Source: a virus
Length of the DNA stretch: 25,492 bases
Virus record (IMG/VR): IMGVR_UViG_3300025417_000595
Location: 1-25,492 of that record
Direction: 5' to 3' (one strand)
Shown here: positions 6,350 through 13,523 of the stretch, in pieces
Position numbering within the stretch: the first letter of the stretch is position 1
How the letters are laid out: each line of letters begins with the position of its first letter
Program-made: the position numbers and the translations under genes
The notes under the pieces: generated by a model
Told to the model about the DNA's origin: nothing
Database searches by the model: none
The model's input: the letters and a program-made list of their open reading frames with translations, nothing else

Positions 6350-8227
6350 ATGGATATTAAAGAACTTCACTCATTTAAACTTTCTGACGCAGTTAAATTT
6401 CACGACCGATTAAATCCTAAATTATGGATCGGTGAACATTTGGACCCTCAGGTTAGAAAACAGTTATTGGTCATTGCTAAAGACTTTATGACTGAGTTAG
6501 GTATCCACACTCCAGCGGTAGATGACATTACAATTTCGGGAAGTAACGCCGCATATTCATATACTCCGCATAGTGATTTAGATTTGCATATCTTAGTAGA
6601 TATGAGCAAACTACTTGACAATGATGTATACAAAGAATTATTCCATGCAAAGAAAACACTATACAATGATAGCCATGATATCACAATCAGGGGTGTTCCA
6701 GTAGAATTATACATTCAGGATAGCAATGAACCTGTAGTTAGTTTGGGTGAGTACAGCATTTTAAATGATCGCTGGATAAAACGCCCAACTAAACGCAGAG
6801 CCAACCTAGATCAAAACGCTACACGTGCTAAGTTTGACAAACTATTAGAGATGGTAAGTCTAGCATTAAAGACCAAAGATTTAAAGAAACTTACCAAAGT
6901 TATTAAAAACATCAAGCGTTATCGTCAAGCAGGGTTAGACAAGGGCGGTGAATTCAGCCCAGAGAACCTAGCATACAAAGCATTGCGCAGTCAAGGCTTG
7001 ATAGAAAAACTATACAAGTTGCGTGATAAACTGCATAGTGAATTATTAAGCATTGATGAAATGTATCGTGATCCTGTTACTATACAAAAAGAAGAACAAG
7101 AAAAAACATTTAAGGCTAGTCAAGTTTGGAACTATGTTAAAAAGATACACCCTGCTGATCAACAAACTGATGCTGGTGCTGGCTTCTGGGATAAACATCG
7201 TCCTAATCAAAATATTTGGGAAGCATTTGATCAACCTTATCCTATTAAATGGGAAAAAGGCGAATTCGCTGATTATGATGCATTGGCTACATTACCAGAT
7301 GGTAAACCTTTGCACATCATGTTCAACAACGAAGGTGATGGTGAGTTCTTTATTGAGTTCTATAGAAACAACAGTCAAGAAGTTACTGGCGAAGGTGATG
7401 CACAAAGAGTATTTTCTACTGTGTTAAATGCTATACAAGAGTTTATTAAAAAAGAACATCCTTGGCGTTTGATGTTTTCAGCAAGTAAAGATAACTGGGC
7501 AAAACAACAGAAAAATAGTGAGAGTAGAGCCAAATTGTATGATAGATTAGTACAACGATATGCTAATGCTTGGGGATATGATATGTACCACGAAGATCAC
7601 GGTGATCAAGTTACATATGAACTAACTCAATTAAAACAAAATGTAAAAGAAGCCTCAGGGTATATTCCCAGTGCCAAGCAAAAGAACGATCCACGATTCA
7701 AAACTGCCCTAACAGTTGATGTAGCAGAAGAAAAAGAACCATTGATAATGTATCATGTTACTCCAACTCGTAATTTACCTTTTATAAAGCGTAGAGGGTT
7801 GATTCCAACTATGGGTAGTAGATCGAGTCAAATAGAACACGAAGTCCATGGTGTATTTTTATTTCCCGATAAAATAAGTGCAGAAGATGCAGTGATGAAT
7901 TGGTTAGGTGACCAGTTTGACGAAGATGAAGACCTAGCAATGCTAGCAGTTAATGTATCGGGTTTAGAGGATAGTATTCAAGCCGGTGCAGAATACGAAA
8001 AAATAAGCACTGTTCCTATAGAACCAAGCAGAATTAAAGTAATACATACAATGTTAGAATGCTCAGGATATATTCCTAGTGTAAAACAAAAAAATGACCC
8101 AAGGTTTGAGAAAGCATTGACAGTAGACGTACATCCTGACACAATGAAAAAAGGTGCTAAAAAATTCGGCTGGAAAATCAGTCGTGCAGGGATCCCTCCC
8201 ACGGCCAACCCCAATGGGAAGTTCTAA
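6350..8227 (+). CDS. Multidomain protein: nucleotidyltransferase, unknown domain, ADP-ribosyltransferase-like domain, twin SGYIPS motifs
   Basis: A 625-aa cytoplasmic protein. Residues 55-120 look like a minimal nucleotidyltransferase: G64-S65, then D76-x-D78, with ELYI(Q)D later as a possible third acidic strand. Residues about 290-432 form a conserved-looking domain with a C-terminal SRAKLYDRLVQRYA...GY segment that recalls acetyltransferases, but I cannot assign it. Residues about 465-565 (YHVTPTRNLPFIKRRGLIP, then HGVFLFPD) resemble the ADP-ribosyltransferase fold. The motif SGYIPSxKQKNDPRFxxALTVDV occurs at 436-458 and again at 572-594, bracketing the last domain; the second copy leads into a basic tail. 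The start ATG 6350 has no ribosome site but a TAAATA box 4 nt upstream. By analogy with T4 Alt it might be packaged and injected; that is inference. Confidence 0.82.
   Translation: MDIKELHSFKLSDAVKFHDRLNPKLWIGEHLDPQVRKQLLVIAKDFMTELGIHTPAVDDITISGSNAAYSYTPHSDLDLHILVDMSKLLDNDVYKELFHAKKTLYNDSHDITIRGVPVELYIQDSNEPVVSLGEYSILNDRWIKRPTKRRANLDQNATRAKFDKLLEMVSLALKTKDLKKLTKVIKNIKRYRQAGLDKGGEFSPENLAYKALRSQGLIEKLYKLRDKLHSELLSIDEMYRDPVTIQKEEQEKTFKASQVWNYVKKIHPADQQTDAGAGFWDKHRPNQNIWEAFDQPYPIKWEKGEFADYDALATLPDGKPLHIMFNNEGDGEFFIEFYRNNSQEVTGEGDAQRVFSTVLNAIQEFIKKEHPWRLMFSASKDNWAKQQKNSESRAKLYDRLVQRYANAWGYDMYHEDHGDQVTYELTQLKQNVKEASGYIPSAKQKNDPRFKTALTVDVAEEKEPLIMYHVTPTRNLPFIKRRGLIPTMGSRSSQIEHEVHGVFLFPDKISAEDAVMNWLGDQFDEDEDLAMLAVNVSGLEDSIQAGAEYEKISTVPIEPSRIKVIHTMLECSGYIPSVKQKNDPRFEKALTVDVHPDTMKKGAKKFGWKISRAGIPPTANPNGKF
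7655..7723 (+). repeat. Copy 1 of the 23-residue SGYIPS motif
   Basis: Encodes residues 436-458 of the multidomain protein. Eighteen or more of the 23 residues match the second copy at 8063-8131 (SGYIPS, KQKNDPRF and ALTVDV are kept). DNA identity is lower, so the copies are old and held at protein level. Confidence 0.85.
8063..8131 (+). repeat. Copy 2 of the 23-residue SGYIPS motif
   Basis: Encodes residues 572-594, with the same SGYIPS...KQKNDPRF...ALTVDV layout. It is followed by a basic tail of about 30 residues ending the protein. Confidence 0.85.
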
Positions 8228-8277
8228 GTTGTTGTTTTTAAACAACAAAAAATCCTAAAAAAAGTGGCTAAAAAGGC

Positions 8278-8306
8278 TTGACTTTTAATCAGTTTGGGCG
8301 TACAAT
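8278..8306 (+). promoter_or_regulatory. sigma70-type promoter 1
   Basis: TTGACT (8278-8283), 17 bp, TACAAT (8301-8306). The spacer contains TTTAATCAGTTTGGG, shared with promoter 2. It begins the likely early/middle block and drives the 90-aa gene, whose ribosome site AAAAGGA follows. Confidence 0.88.
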
Positions 8307-8339
8307 ACATGTATTGAAACTGATTAAAAGGACTCAAAA

Positions 8340-8612
8340 ATGACTCTTTCTGATATCACTAGTGCTATTATCAATGGCAATCTTACCAATGACCAACTCA
8401 ATACTGTAGCCGATTCGATCAGGTTTGCACGTGCCCAGCTGGTCAAGCAGACCAAACGTAGCATTAGTGTTGGTTCTAGTGTAAAGTTTTTCAATTCACG
8501 TGATGGTATCGAGGTCCTCGGTACTGTTTCTAAAATCAACACTAAGTATGTTATTGTTAAGTCCGGTTCTACTAACTGGCGTGTTCCTGCAAACATGCTA
8601 GAAAAGGCTTGA
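8340..8612 (+). CDS. Small phage protein with SH3-like C-terminal half
   Basis: A 90-aa protein. The N-terminal half (about 1-43) is predicted helical (LSDITSAIINGNLTNDQL..). The C-terminal half (SVGSSVKFFNSRDGIEVLGTVSKINTKYVIVKSG...WRVPANML) reads as a small barrel of the KOW/SH3-like kind: V.F....G....G.V..I...Y..V......W.VP...L, common in RNA- or protein-binding modules. I cannot name the family. It stands between two strong promoters and its stop codon overlaps the -35 box of the second. Codons are richer in C/T-ending synonyms (CTT, ATC, AAC) than in the flanking late genes, consistent with high expression. Confidence 0.85.
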   Translation: MTLSDITSAIINGNLTNDQLNTVADSIRFARAQLVKQTKRSISVGSSVKFFNSRDGIEVLGTVSKINTKYVIVKSGSTNWRVPANMLEKA

Positions 8613-8637
8613 CATTTAATCAGTTTGGGTATATAAT
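8609..8637 (+). promoter_or_regulatory. sigma70-type promoter 2 (full consensus)
   Basis: TTGACA (8609-8614), 17 bp, TATAAT (8632-8637): both hexamers perfect. The -35 box overlaps the stop codon of the preceding gene. The spacer starts TTTAATCAGTTTGGG, as in promoter 1. Confidence 0.93.
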
Positions 8638-8667
8638 ACACTTATACACTTAAGAAACGGAGCAGTT

Positions 8668-8970
8668 ATGTTAGAACCTCTTACAGAACGTCAAAAGACA
8701 CTTATTGTTAACAATGTTGTTAAGGCAGTTAAGAACATCAACAGCCTCAACAAGACCGGGTACAAGTATCTGTATCTCTGCTCCGGTTTTATCGCACACT
8801 ATGACCTTTATGGTTTCATTAGTCACTACTCGGACTATAGTTTAAAACAAGATATCTTGTCGTTTGCAGGTCAAAATCAGTGGAAGAATTTTCGCCCGGG
8901 TGAACGTGACTACGAATACTATCAGTCTAAGGCTGATGTGTATGCCCGAATTCTTGAACAAATTGCTTGA
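8668..8970 (+). CDS. Small phage protein, unknown function
   Basis: A 100-aa soluble protein with no signal or membrane segment. It is rich in tyrosine, especially in the middle (TGYKYLYLCSGFIAHYDLYG), and ends in an acidic/aromatic helix (DYEYYQSKADVYARILEQIA). I do not recognise a fold or active site. It is transcribed from a perfect sigma70 consensus promoter, has CGGAG upstream of the ATG, and its last codons overlap the -35 box of the promoter for the MoxR-type gene. This suggests a host-takeover or early regulatory role, by position only. Confidence 0.85.
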   Translation: MLEPLTERQKTLIVNNVVKAVKNINSLNKTGYKYLYLCSGFIAHYDLYGFISHYSDYSLKQDILSFAGQNQWKNFRPGERDYEYYQSKADVYARILEQIA

Positions 8971-8995
8971 CATTAATTCAGGCTTCTGTTATAGT
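8967..8995 (+). promoter_or_regulatory. sigma70-type promoter 3
   Basis: TTGACA (8967-8972), 17 bp, TATAGT (8990-8995), overlapping the end of the preceding gene and leading into the MoxR-type ATPase. The spacer has TTAATTCAGG, related to promoter 4. Confidence 0.88.
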
Positions 8996-9023
8996 ATCAA
9001 CATTATCAACTTAAGGACAAACA

Positions 9024-10118
9024 ATGCAAGTTTCAGACAATCTTACAGTCACTAGCGTACAGGCACGCAAGGCTATTCTTAAGGCGTTTAAGGTCAAGCG
9101 CCCTGTTTTTCTCTGGGGTCCTCCCGGTATCGGTAAGTCTGAGGTTGTCTCAGAAATTACCGATGAACTGAATGGTCTTATGATTGACTTGCGCATGGCG
9201 CAAATGGAACCTACTGACATTCGTGGTATTCCATACTTCAACAAAGACATCAACAAGATGGACTGGGCTCCCCCAGTTGATCTGCCCGACGAGGAACTGG
9301 CTAGTCAGTATCCCCTCATTGTTCTTTTCCTTGACGAAATGAATAGTGCGCCCCCTGCTGTTCAGGCTGCAGGCTATCAATTGATTTTGAATCGCCGTGT
9401 TGGTAAGTACAAGTTGCCCGATAATGTTGTTATCGTTGCGGCAGGTAATCGTGAAAGTGACAAGGGTGTTACTTATCGCATGCCGATGCCCCTTGCTAAT
9501 CGTTTTGTTCACATTGAAATGCGTCCCGATTTTGCAAGTTGGCAGAACTGGGCTGTTAACAAGAACATCCATCAAGACGTGGTTGGTTACTTGTCTTTCA
9601 GCAAGCAGGACCTGTATGATTTTGATAGCAAGAGTTCCAGCAAGGCATTCGCTACTCCCCGTAGTTGGTGTTTCGTAAGTGACCTGCTTGATGACGAGGA
9701 TACCGATACTGATACTCTGTACAATCTTGTTGCAGGTGCTGTTGGTGAAGGTCTTGCTGTTAAGTTTATGGCTCACCGCAAGGTTGCAGGTCGTATGCCC
9801 GCACCCAGCGATATCTTGAGTGGTAAGGTAACTGACCTTGCAGTTAAGGAAATTTCTGCAATGTACTCTCTTACTGTTTCAATGTGCTATGAACTCAAGG
9901 ATGCAGTTGAAAACAAGAAGGTTGACAAGAAAAAGTTCCATGAAATGGCAAACAACTTTGTCACTTATATGATGAACAACTTTGAAACTGAATTGGTCGT
10001 GATGGGTGCTAAAATCGCCCTCAAGACTTATGGTCTTCCAATTGAACCTAGTCAATTGAAGAACTTTGATGAGTTCCACAAGAAGTATGGCAAGTACATT
10101 GTGGAAGCAGGTAATTAA
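9024..10118 (+). CDS. MoxR-type AAA+ ATPase
   Basis: A 364-aa AAA+ ATPase of the MoxR type. Walker A GPPGIGKS is at 32-39, a MoxR-like EPTDIRGIP loop at 62-70, Walker B VLFLDE at 100-105, sensor-1 N142 (AAGN), and a probable arginine finger R160 (LANRF). The C-terminal 190 residues are a helical lid plus an extension. MoxR ATPases normally work with a von Willebrand A partner to remodel proteins or insert cofactors; here the VWA protein is encoded at 11662, two genes downstream, which supports a functional pair. The target is unknown. The gene has its own sigma70 promoter and an AAGGA ribosome site, and uses many CTT/GGT/AAG codons unlike the late genes. Confidence 0.92.
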   Translation: MQVSDNLTVTSVQARKAILKAFKVKRPVFLWGPPGIGKSEVVSEITDELNGLMIDLRMAQMEPTDIRGIPYFNKDINKMDWAPPVDLPDEELASQYPLIVLFLDEMNSAPPAVQAAGYQLILNRRVGKYKLPDNVVIVAAGNRESDKGVTYRMPMPLANRFVHIEMRPDFASWQNWAVNKNIHQDVVGYLSFSKQDLYDFDSKSSSKAFATPRSWCFVSDLLDDEDTDTDTLYNLVAGAVGEGLAVKFMAHRKVAGRMPAPSDILSGKVTDLAVKEISAMYSLTVSMCYELKDAVENKKVDKKKFHEMANNFVTYMMNNFETELVVMGAKIALKTYGLPIEPSQLKNFDEFHKKYGKYIVEAGN

Positions 10119-10136
10119 TACTACTAAAGGAAGTAT

Positions 10137-10892
10137 ATGAAATATGGTAATACAGGTCTATTAACAGCGGTTACAGGAGCATTGCTGTTATCAGCATGTG
10201 CTACTAAACCACCCGAAGTTAAGGTCGAGGCTCAGGCTCCGATCAAACTCTCGACACTTAACAAGGATGAACGGGTAGTTGAGGAGAAACGTGAACGTGC
10301 CATTGAGGAACGTAAAACGGTTCTTGTCAACTTACCTGAATGGTTCATGAACCCTCCTAAATCTGATGACAGCACATTATATGCTGTTGGCACTGATACT
10401 AGTGATCGCCTTAATCTAGCGTTAGAAAAGGCGATCCTAGATGCCAAACGTCAATTGGCAGATCAGAAGGATGGTAAACTAAACAGTAATACACGCCAAA
10501 TTGTGCGTGATGGCGATAGCAAACGTAAGTCAATTACACAATATGATCGTGCTACATCAAACATTATTTTGCGAACCTCATTAAAAAATTATGTGGTTCA
10601 AGAAAAGAGTGTACATGTAACTGAAAAAGGTTATAGTGCGTTTGTATTATTGAAGTACGATATTGAAGATACCAGTGACAATGGTAGCACTACAATTGAT
10701 AACTTTCCGGCCATGAAGGAATTGGATCAAAAGGTTCAAAGTGAATCTAAGACACAACCTCAACCAATCAGTAGCACTAAGGCTGAAAGTTCTGTCACGT
10801 TACTTGATGTAGACAATGAAGAATACAAAAAGAAACGTGATGAGGCTCTTCAAAAACCCGGAGCAGTAATCGGTCAGGTTACTGTTCGCTGA
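10137..10892 (+). CDS. LPP20-like lipoprotein
   Basis: A 251-aa lipoprotein. Residues 1-21 form a lipoprotein signal ending in the lipobox LSAC with Cys21 as lipid site; the following residues (ATKPP) do not include Asp at +2, so outer-membrane sorting is likely in a host with Lol sorting. Residues about 78-180 (LPEWFMNPPK.. then LYAVGTDTSDRLNLALEKAILDAKRQLADQ) resemble the LPP20 domain of bacterial envelope lipoproteins. The C-terminal third is low-complexity and charged. It lies 18 nt behind the MoxR-type gene with GGAAG before the start, so it is co-transcribed. A bacterial-type envelope lipoprotein in a phage early operon is unusual; acquisition from a host is plausible. Confidence 0.87.
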   Translation: MKYGNTGLLTAVTGALLLSACATKPPEVKVEAQAPIKLSTLNKDERVVEEKRERAIEERKTVLVNLPEWFMNPPKSDDSTLYAVGTDTSDRLNLALEKAILDAKRQLADQKDGKLNSNTRQIVRDGDSKRKSITQYDRATSNIILRTSLKNYVVQEKSVHVTEKGYSAFVLLKYDIEDTSDNGSTTIDNFPAMKELDQKVQSESKTQPQPISSTKAESSVTLLDVDNEEYKKKRDEALQKPGAVIGQVTVR

Positions 10893-10905
10893 TTAGGAGC
10901 GCAAC

Positions 10906-11601
10906 ATGCGCAGTTTAGTAGGATGTTGTATTATGTTAGCGTGGCACTTATGCCACGCTGAAACTATGACAATGGATATAGAAGCCCATTATAAAATGGG
11001 AAAAAATGAATCCGTTGTGCAAGGACGCAATTATTGCATTGCTAATGCTAAACAACAAGCAGTAGACACTAGCGATAGTTTTATAGAATCCTCAATAACG
11101 GTTCGTACTCACGAAGGTCCTGACGGGAAAGAAACTTCTCAGGCACGTAAGGATACAAGGTCCTTGAGTGCCCAATTAGTGTCTGCTAAACTGTTAGAAG
11201 AAAACATACAATCCGAAGACGGACATATGGTTTTCTATTGTACAGTTGAAACTGCATTTGATCCTGACAAAATGCAAGACAAGTTACAAACGTTGATGGA
11301 TACCAAACGTTTAGAATTAGAACTAAAGGCCCAACAAGAGCAAATAGTTTTATTGCGTAAACAATTACAAGCCCAACAGTCTGTAAAACCTGCGGCCCCT
11401 GTATATACTCCAACCCCTACGACATATACACAACCGGCCCCTGTATATACTCCACCGGTGACATATACACAACCTGTTTATACAGCCCCTACCCAAGTAA
11501 TCTATACCCCTGCCCCAACTGTAACATACTATAAACAGCCGGTTTGCGTGGTTAAAAGGGGCTATATTGCGGCAGGATATCGTGTTTTCTGCTCAAATTA
11601 G
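10906..11601 (+). CDS. Exported coiled-coil protein with Pro/Thr/Tyr repeats
   Basis: A 231-aa protein with a short signal peptide (MRSLVGCCIMLAWHLCHA, cleavage before Glu19). Residues about 20-125 contain an (N/A)AKQQA-type helix and paired cysteines, a layout that loosely recalls LPP20/FlgT-like envelope domains. Residues about 126-162 are a Gln/Leu-rich coiled coil. Residues about 165-207 repeat YTPxP / YTQP / VYTxP units, an extended linker, and the end holds three cysteines and a GYxxxGYRVFC segment. It follows the lipoprotein gene by 13 nt with TAGGAG ahead of the ATG, so the two probably act together in the periplasm. Function unknown. Confidence 0.85.
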   Translation: MRSLVGCCIMLAWHLCHAETMTMDIEAHYKMGKNESVVQGRNYCIANAKQQAVDTSDSFIESSITVRTHEGPDGKETSQARKDTRSLSAQLVSAKLLEENIQSEDGHMVFYCTVETAFDPDKMQDKLQTLMDTKRLELELKAQQEQIVLLRKQLQAQQSVKPAAPVYTPTPTTYTQPAPVYTPPVTYTQPVYTAPTQVIYTPAPTVTYYKQPVCVVKRGYIAAGYRVFCSN

Positions 11602-11604
11602 AGC

Positions 11605-11633
11605 TTGACTTTTATTCAGGTCGGTGCTATAAT
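11605..11633 (+). promoter_or_regulatory. sigma70-type promoter 4
   Basis: TTGACT (11605-11610), 17 bp, TATAAT (11628-11633), immediately after the preceding stop codon. The spacer begins TTTATTCAGG, related to promoters 1-3. It drives the VWA/metallopeptidase-like gene. Confidence 0.92.
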
Positions 11634-11661
11634 ATATACATAATCGAATAAAGGATATTTC

Positions 11662-12954
11662 ATGTCAGAAGTTCTGAACCCAACTAAAAAGCGTAAGCGT
11701 AGCAAGAACCTCGAAAAACTTGTAGGTCCTACTGACCCCAAAATTGATGCGGCCGCACGTGAACGACTGATTACGGCACGTATTGGTTTGCTGTTGCGCC
11801 ATTCGTTTTTTGGTAATCTTGCAACCCGTTTGCAATTGATTAATGCCGACGAATGGTGTTCTACTGCGGCAACTGATGGCTTGAAGTTTTATTACAATGC
11901 ACGTTTCATTATGATGCTAAAGCCTAAGGAAGTTGAATTCCTTGTAGGTCATGAAGTGTTGCACGTTGTATATGATCACATTGGTCGCCGAGGTAATCGT
12001 GACCCTCAAATCTGGAACATCGCCGATGACTATGCTGTTAACGCTGACCTCAAGCGTCACAAGGTAGGCGACTTTATCACTACTGTGCCTTGCTTGTATG
12101 AAACAAAGTATGATGGCAAGCCTGCTGAGGAAATCTATGATGACCTCATGCAAAACGTGCAACACATTGATATCGATTCATTGGTCGATAAAATGATTGA
12201 CGATCACCTCGAGGCTGATGGCGAAGGTGGTGATGAAGGCGAAGACGGTGATGGCGACAAGCAAGGCAAAGGTCGTCCTAAGATGAGTCCTGAGGAACGT
12301 GAACGTGTTCGTCAGGAAGTCAAGCAGGCTATCATCAATGCCGCACAAGGTGCCGAACCCGGAAGTGTCCCTAAGGGTGTTGAACGTCTTATCAAGCAAC
12401 ATACTAACCCTATTATGCCTTGGCGTGAATTGATTCAAACTAATCTGACCAGTGCAATCAAGACTGACTTTAGTTGGATTCGTCCTTCACGTAGAAGTTG
12501 GCACATGGATGCTATCATGCCTGGTATGACTCCTGGTGAGGAAATTGACGTTAACGTGTTCATTGACTTGTCAGGCAGTATTTCAACTGAACAGGGCAAG
12601 GCATTTATTAGTGAAGTTGCAGGCATGATGCAGGCATTTGATGGTTATAAAATCAATATCGCATGTTTCGATACTGAGGTATATAACTACAAAACTTACA
12701 CTAGCGAAACCCTCGAGGATATCGGTGAGTATGAATTGATGGGCGGTGGTGGTACCGACTTTGATTGCATCTTTAAGTATCTTAAGGAAAACGCAATTGA
12801 ACCAAATCGACTGATTGTCTTTACTGATGGTTATCCGTTTGGTTCGTGGGGTGACCCGGACTATTGTGATACGACATGGATTATTCATGGTGATCCCAAT
12901 CCAAATCCCCCGTTTGGAACTTACGCAATTTACGATGATCATAAAAAGCGTTGA
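11662..12954 (+). CDS. VWA-domain, metallopeptidase-like protein (DUF2201 type), partner of MoxR-type ATPase
   Basis: A 430-aa protein in three parts. The N-terminal domain has HEVLH at 97-101 followed by VVYDH106, a zinc-peptidase-like HExxH...H site, in the setting LVGHEVLHVVYDHIGRRG typical of DUF2201-type proteins. An acidic Gly/Asp/Glu linker spans about 184-206. The C-terminal domain is von Willebrand A with a metal-ion site DLSGSIS at 302-308, a GGGGTDFD threonine segment, and FTDG. This is the usual partner of MoxR AAA+ proteins, and the ATPase is encoded at 9024 in the same block. Whether the HExxH site cuts substrates is unknown. It has a promoter of its own and an AAAGGA ribosome site. 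Family assignment is firm. Confidence 0.9.
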   Translation: MSEVLNPTKKRKRSKNLEKLVGPTDPKIDAAARERLITARIGLLLRHSFFGNLATRLQLINADEWCSTAATDGLKFYYNARFIMMLKPKEVEFLVGHEVLHVVYDHIGRRGNRDPQIWNIADDYAVNADLKRHKVGDFITTVPCLYETKYDGKPAEEIYDDLMQNVQHIDIDSLVDKMIDDHLEADGEGGDEGEDGDGDKQGKGRPKMSPEERERVRQEVKQAIINAAQGAEPGSVPKGVERLIKQHTNPIMPWRELIQTNLTSAIKTDFSWIRPSRRSWHMDAIMPGMTPGEEIDVNVFIDLSGSISTEQGKAFISEVAGMMQAFDGYKINIACFDTEVYNYKTYTSETLEDIGEYELMGGGGTDFDCIFKYLKENAIEPNRLIVFTDGYPFGSWGDPDYCDTTWIIHGDPNPNPPFGTYAIYDDHKKR

Positions 12955-13180
12955 GGAGATTTATATCTACGAATCACCAGACGGCGGTAAAACAATTTAT
13001 CGCCGTGCCCCGGGTTCTACTGATCGGGAAATGATTCGTGAGGACCCTGAACGTAAGTATATTGACCAATGGAATACTTGGCGTGAAATATTAAAATTGG
13101 CTAGAGACAATGTTACATTACGTGATGCTGTTGAACGTGCTGAAATGATTTATAAGTTGATCAAAGATGAAAACCACTAG
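12935..13180 (+). CDS. Small phage protein, unknown function
   Basis: An 81-aa soluble protein that begins with a small beta segment (EEIYIYESPDGGKTIYRRAPG) and ends in amphipathic helix (WREILKLARDNVTLRDAVERAEMIYKLIKDE). The start is uncertain: the frame is open well into the VWA gene, and ATG 12935 overlaps that gene's end by 20 nt. GAGGAG at 12952-12957 lies after this ATG, so initiation at a non-ATG codon about 7 nt further on is conceivable. The ESPDGGKT.Y pattern is one I recall from many phage hypothetical proteins. It overlaps the next gene by 14 nt. Confidence 0.75.
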   Translation: MIIKSVEEIYIYESPDGGKTIYRRAPGSTDREMIREDPERKYIDQWNTWREILKLARDNVTLRDAVERAEMIYKLIKDENH

Positions 13181-13523
13181 ATTTCTTGCCATGTGGGATA
13201 ACACTGGACTTGAATGTTTGCTTAATATTTCTAAGTTGCAACAAGAACATGAGCAGTGGGAAAAAGATACAATGTGGAAAACCCTTAGGGGTGATCCGTT
13301 GCGTAATATCAAACCACCTGGTGTTCCGTTAGATGCTATGATGATGCGGGCAAGAGTTAATAGCCAACGCCATTATGAAATATATTTGTTTGATTCGGAA
13401 ATTTCTGAAAGTGATATTGAAGAAATGTTTGAATCTAGTCCACAAGTAATTGTAGATAGCATTCGTAACATAGGTAAAAAATTGTTTTGTAACCGTGCAA
13501 CAAAAAAAGAGGTTATAGTATGA
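13167..13523 (+). CDS. Phage hypothetical protein, 118 aa
   Basis: A soluble protein with an aromatic N-terminus (FLAMWDNTGLECLLNISKL), a central Met/Arg-rich stretch (LDAMMMRARVNSQRHYEIYLF), and an acidic helix (SEISESDIEEMFESSP). Ends in a basic tail. No catalytic motif is visible. It overlaps its upstream neighbour by 14 nt and the next gene by 4 nt, so the run 12935-14205 is a single translationally coupled cluster. I do not recognise a function. Confidence 0.82.
   Translation: MKTTRFLAMWDNTGLECLLNISKLQQEHEQWEKDTMWKTLRGDPLRNIKPPGVPLDAMMMRARVNSQRHYEIYLFDSEISESDIEEMFESSPQVIVDSIRNIGKKLFCNRATKKEVIV

Noticed and set aside
7053-7427. 124-aa + strand frame inside the 625-aa gene
   Set aside because: Lys/Leu-rich shadow of the larger gene with no start signals.
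8231-8246. GTTGTT-TTTA-AACAAC hairpin after the 625-aa gene
   Set aside because: It is followed by A residues on the + strand and has no T run on either strand, so it is not a convincing terminator.
9150-9776. Long open frame on the minus strand (208 aa)
   Set aside because: It lies wholly inside the MoxR-type gene, has no ribosome site or promoter, and the + strand product has clear AAA+ motifs.
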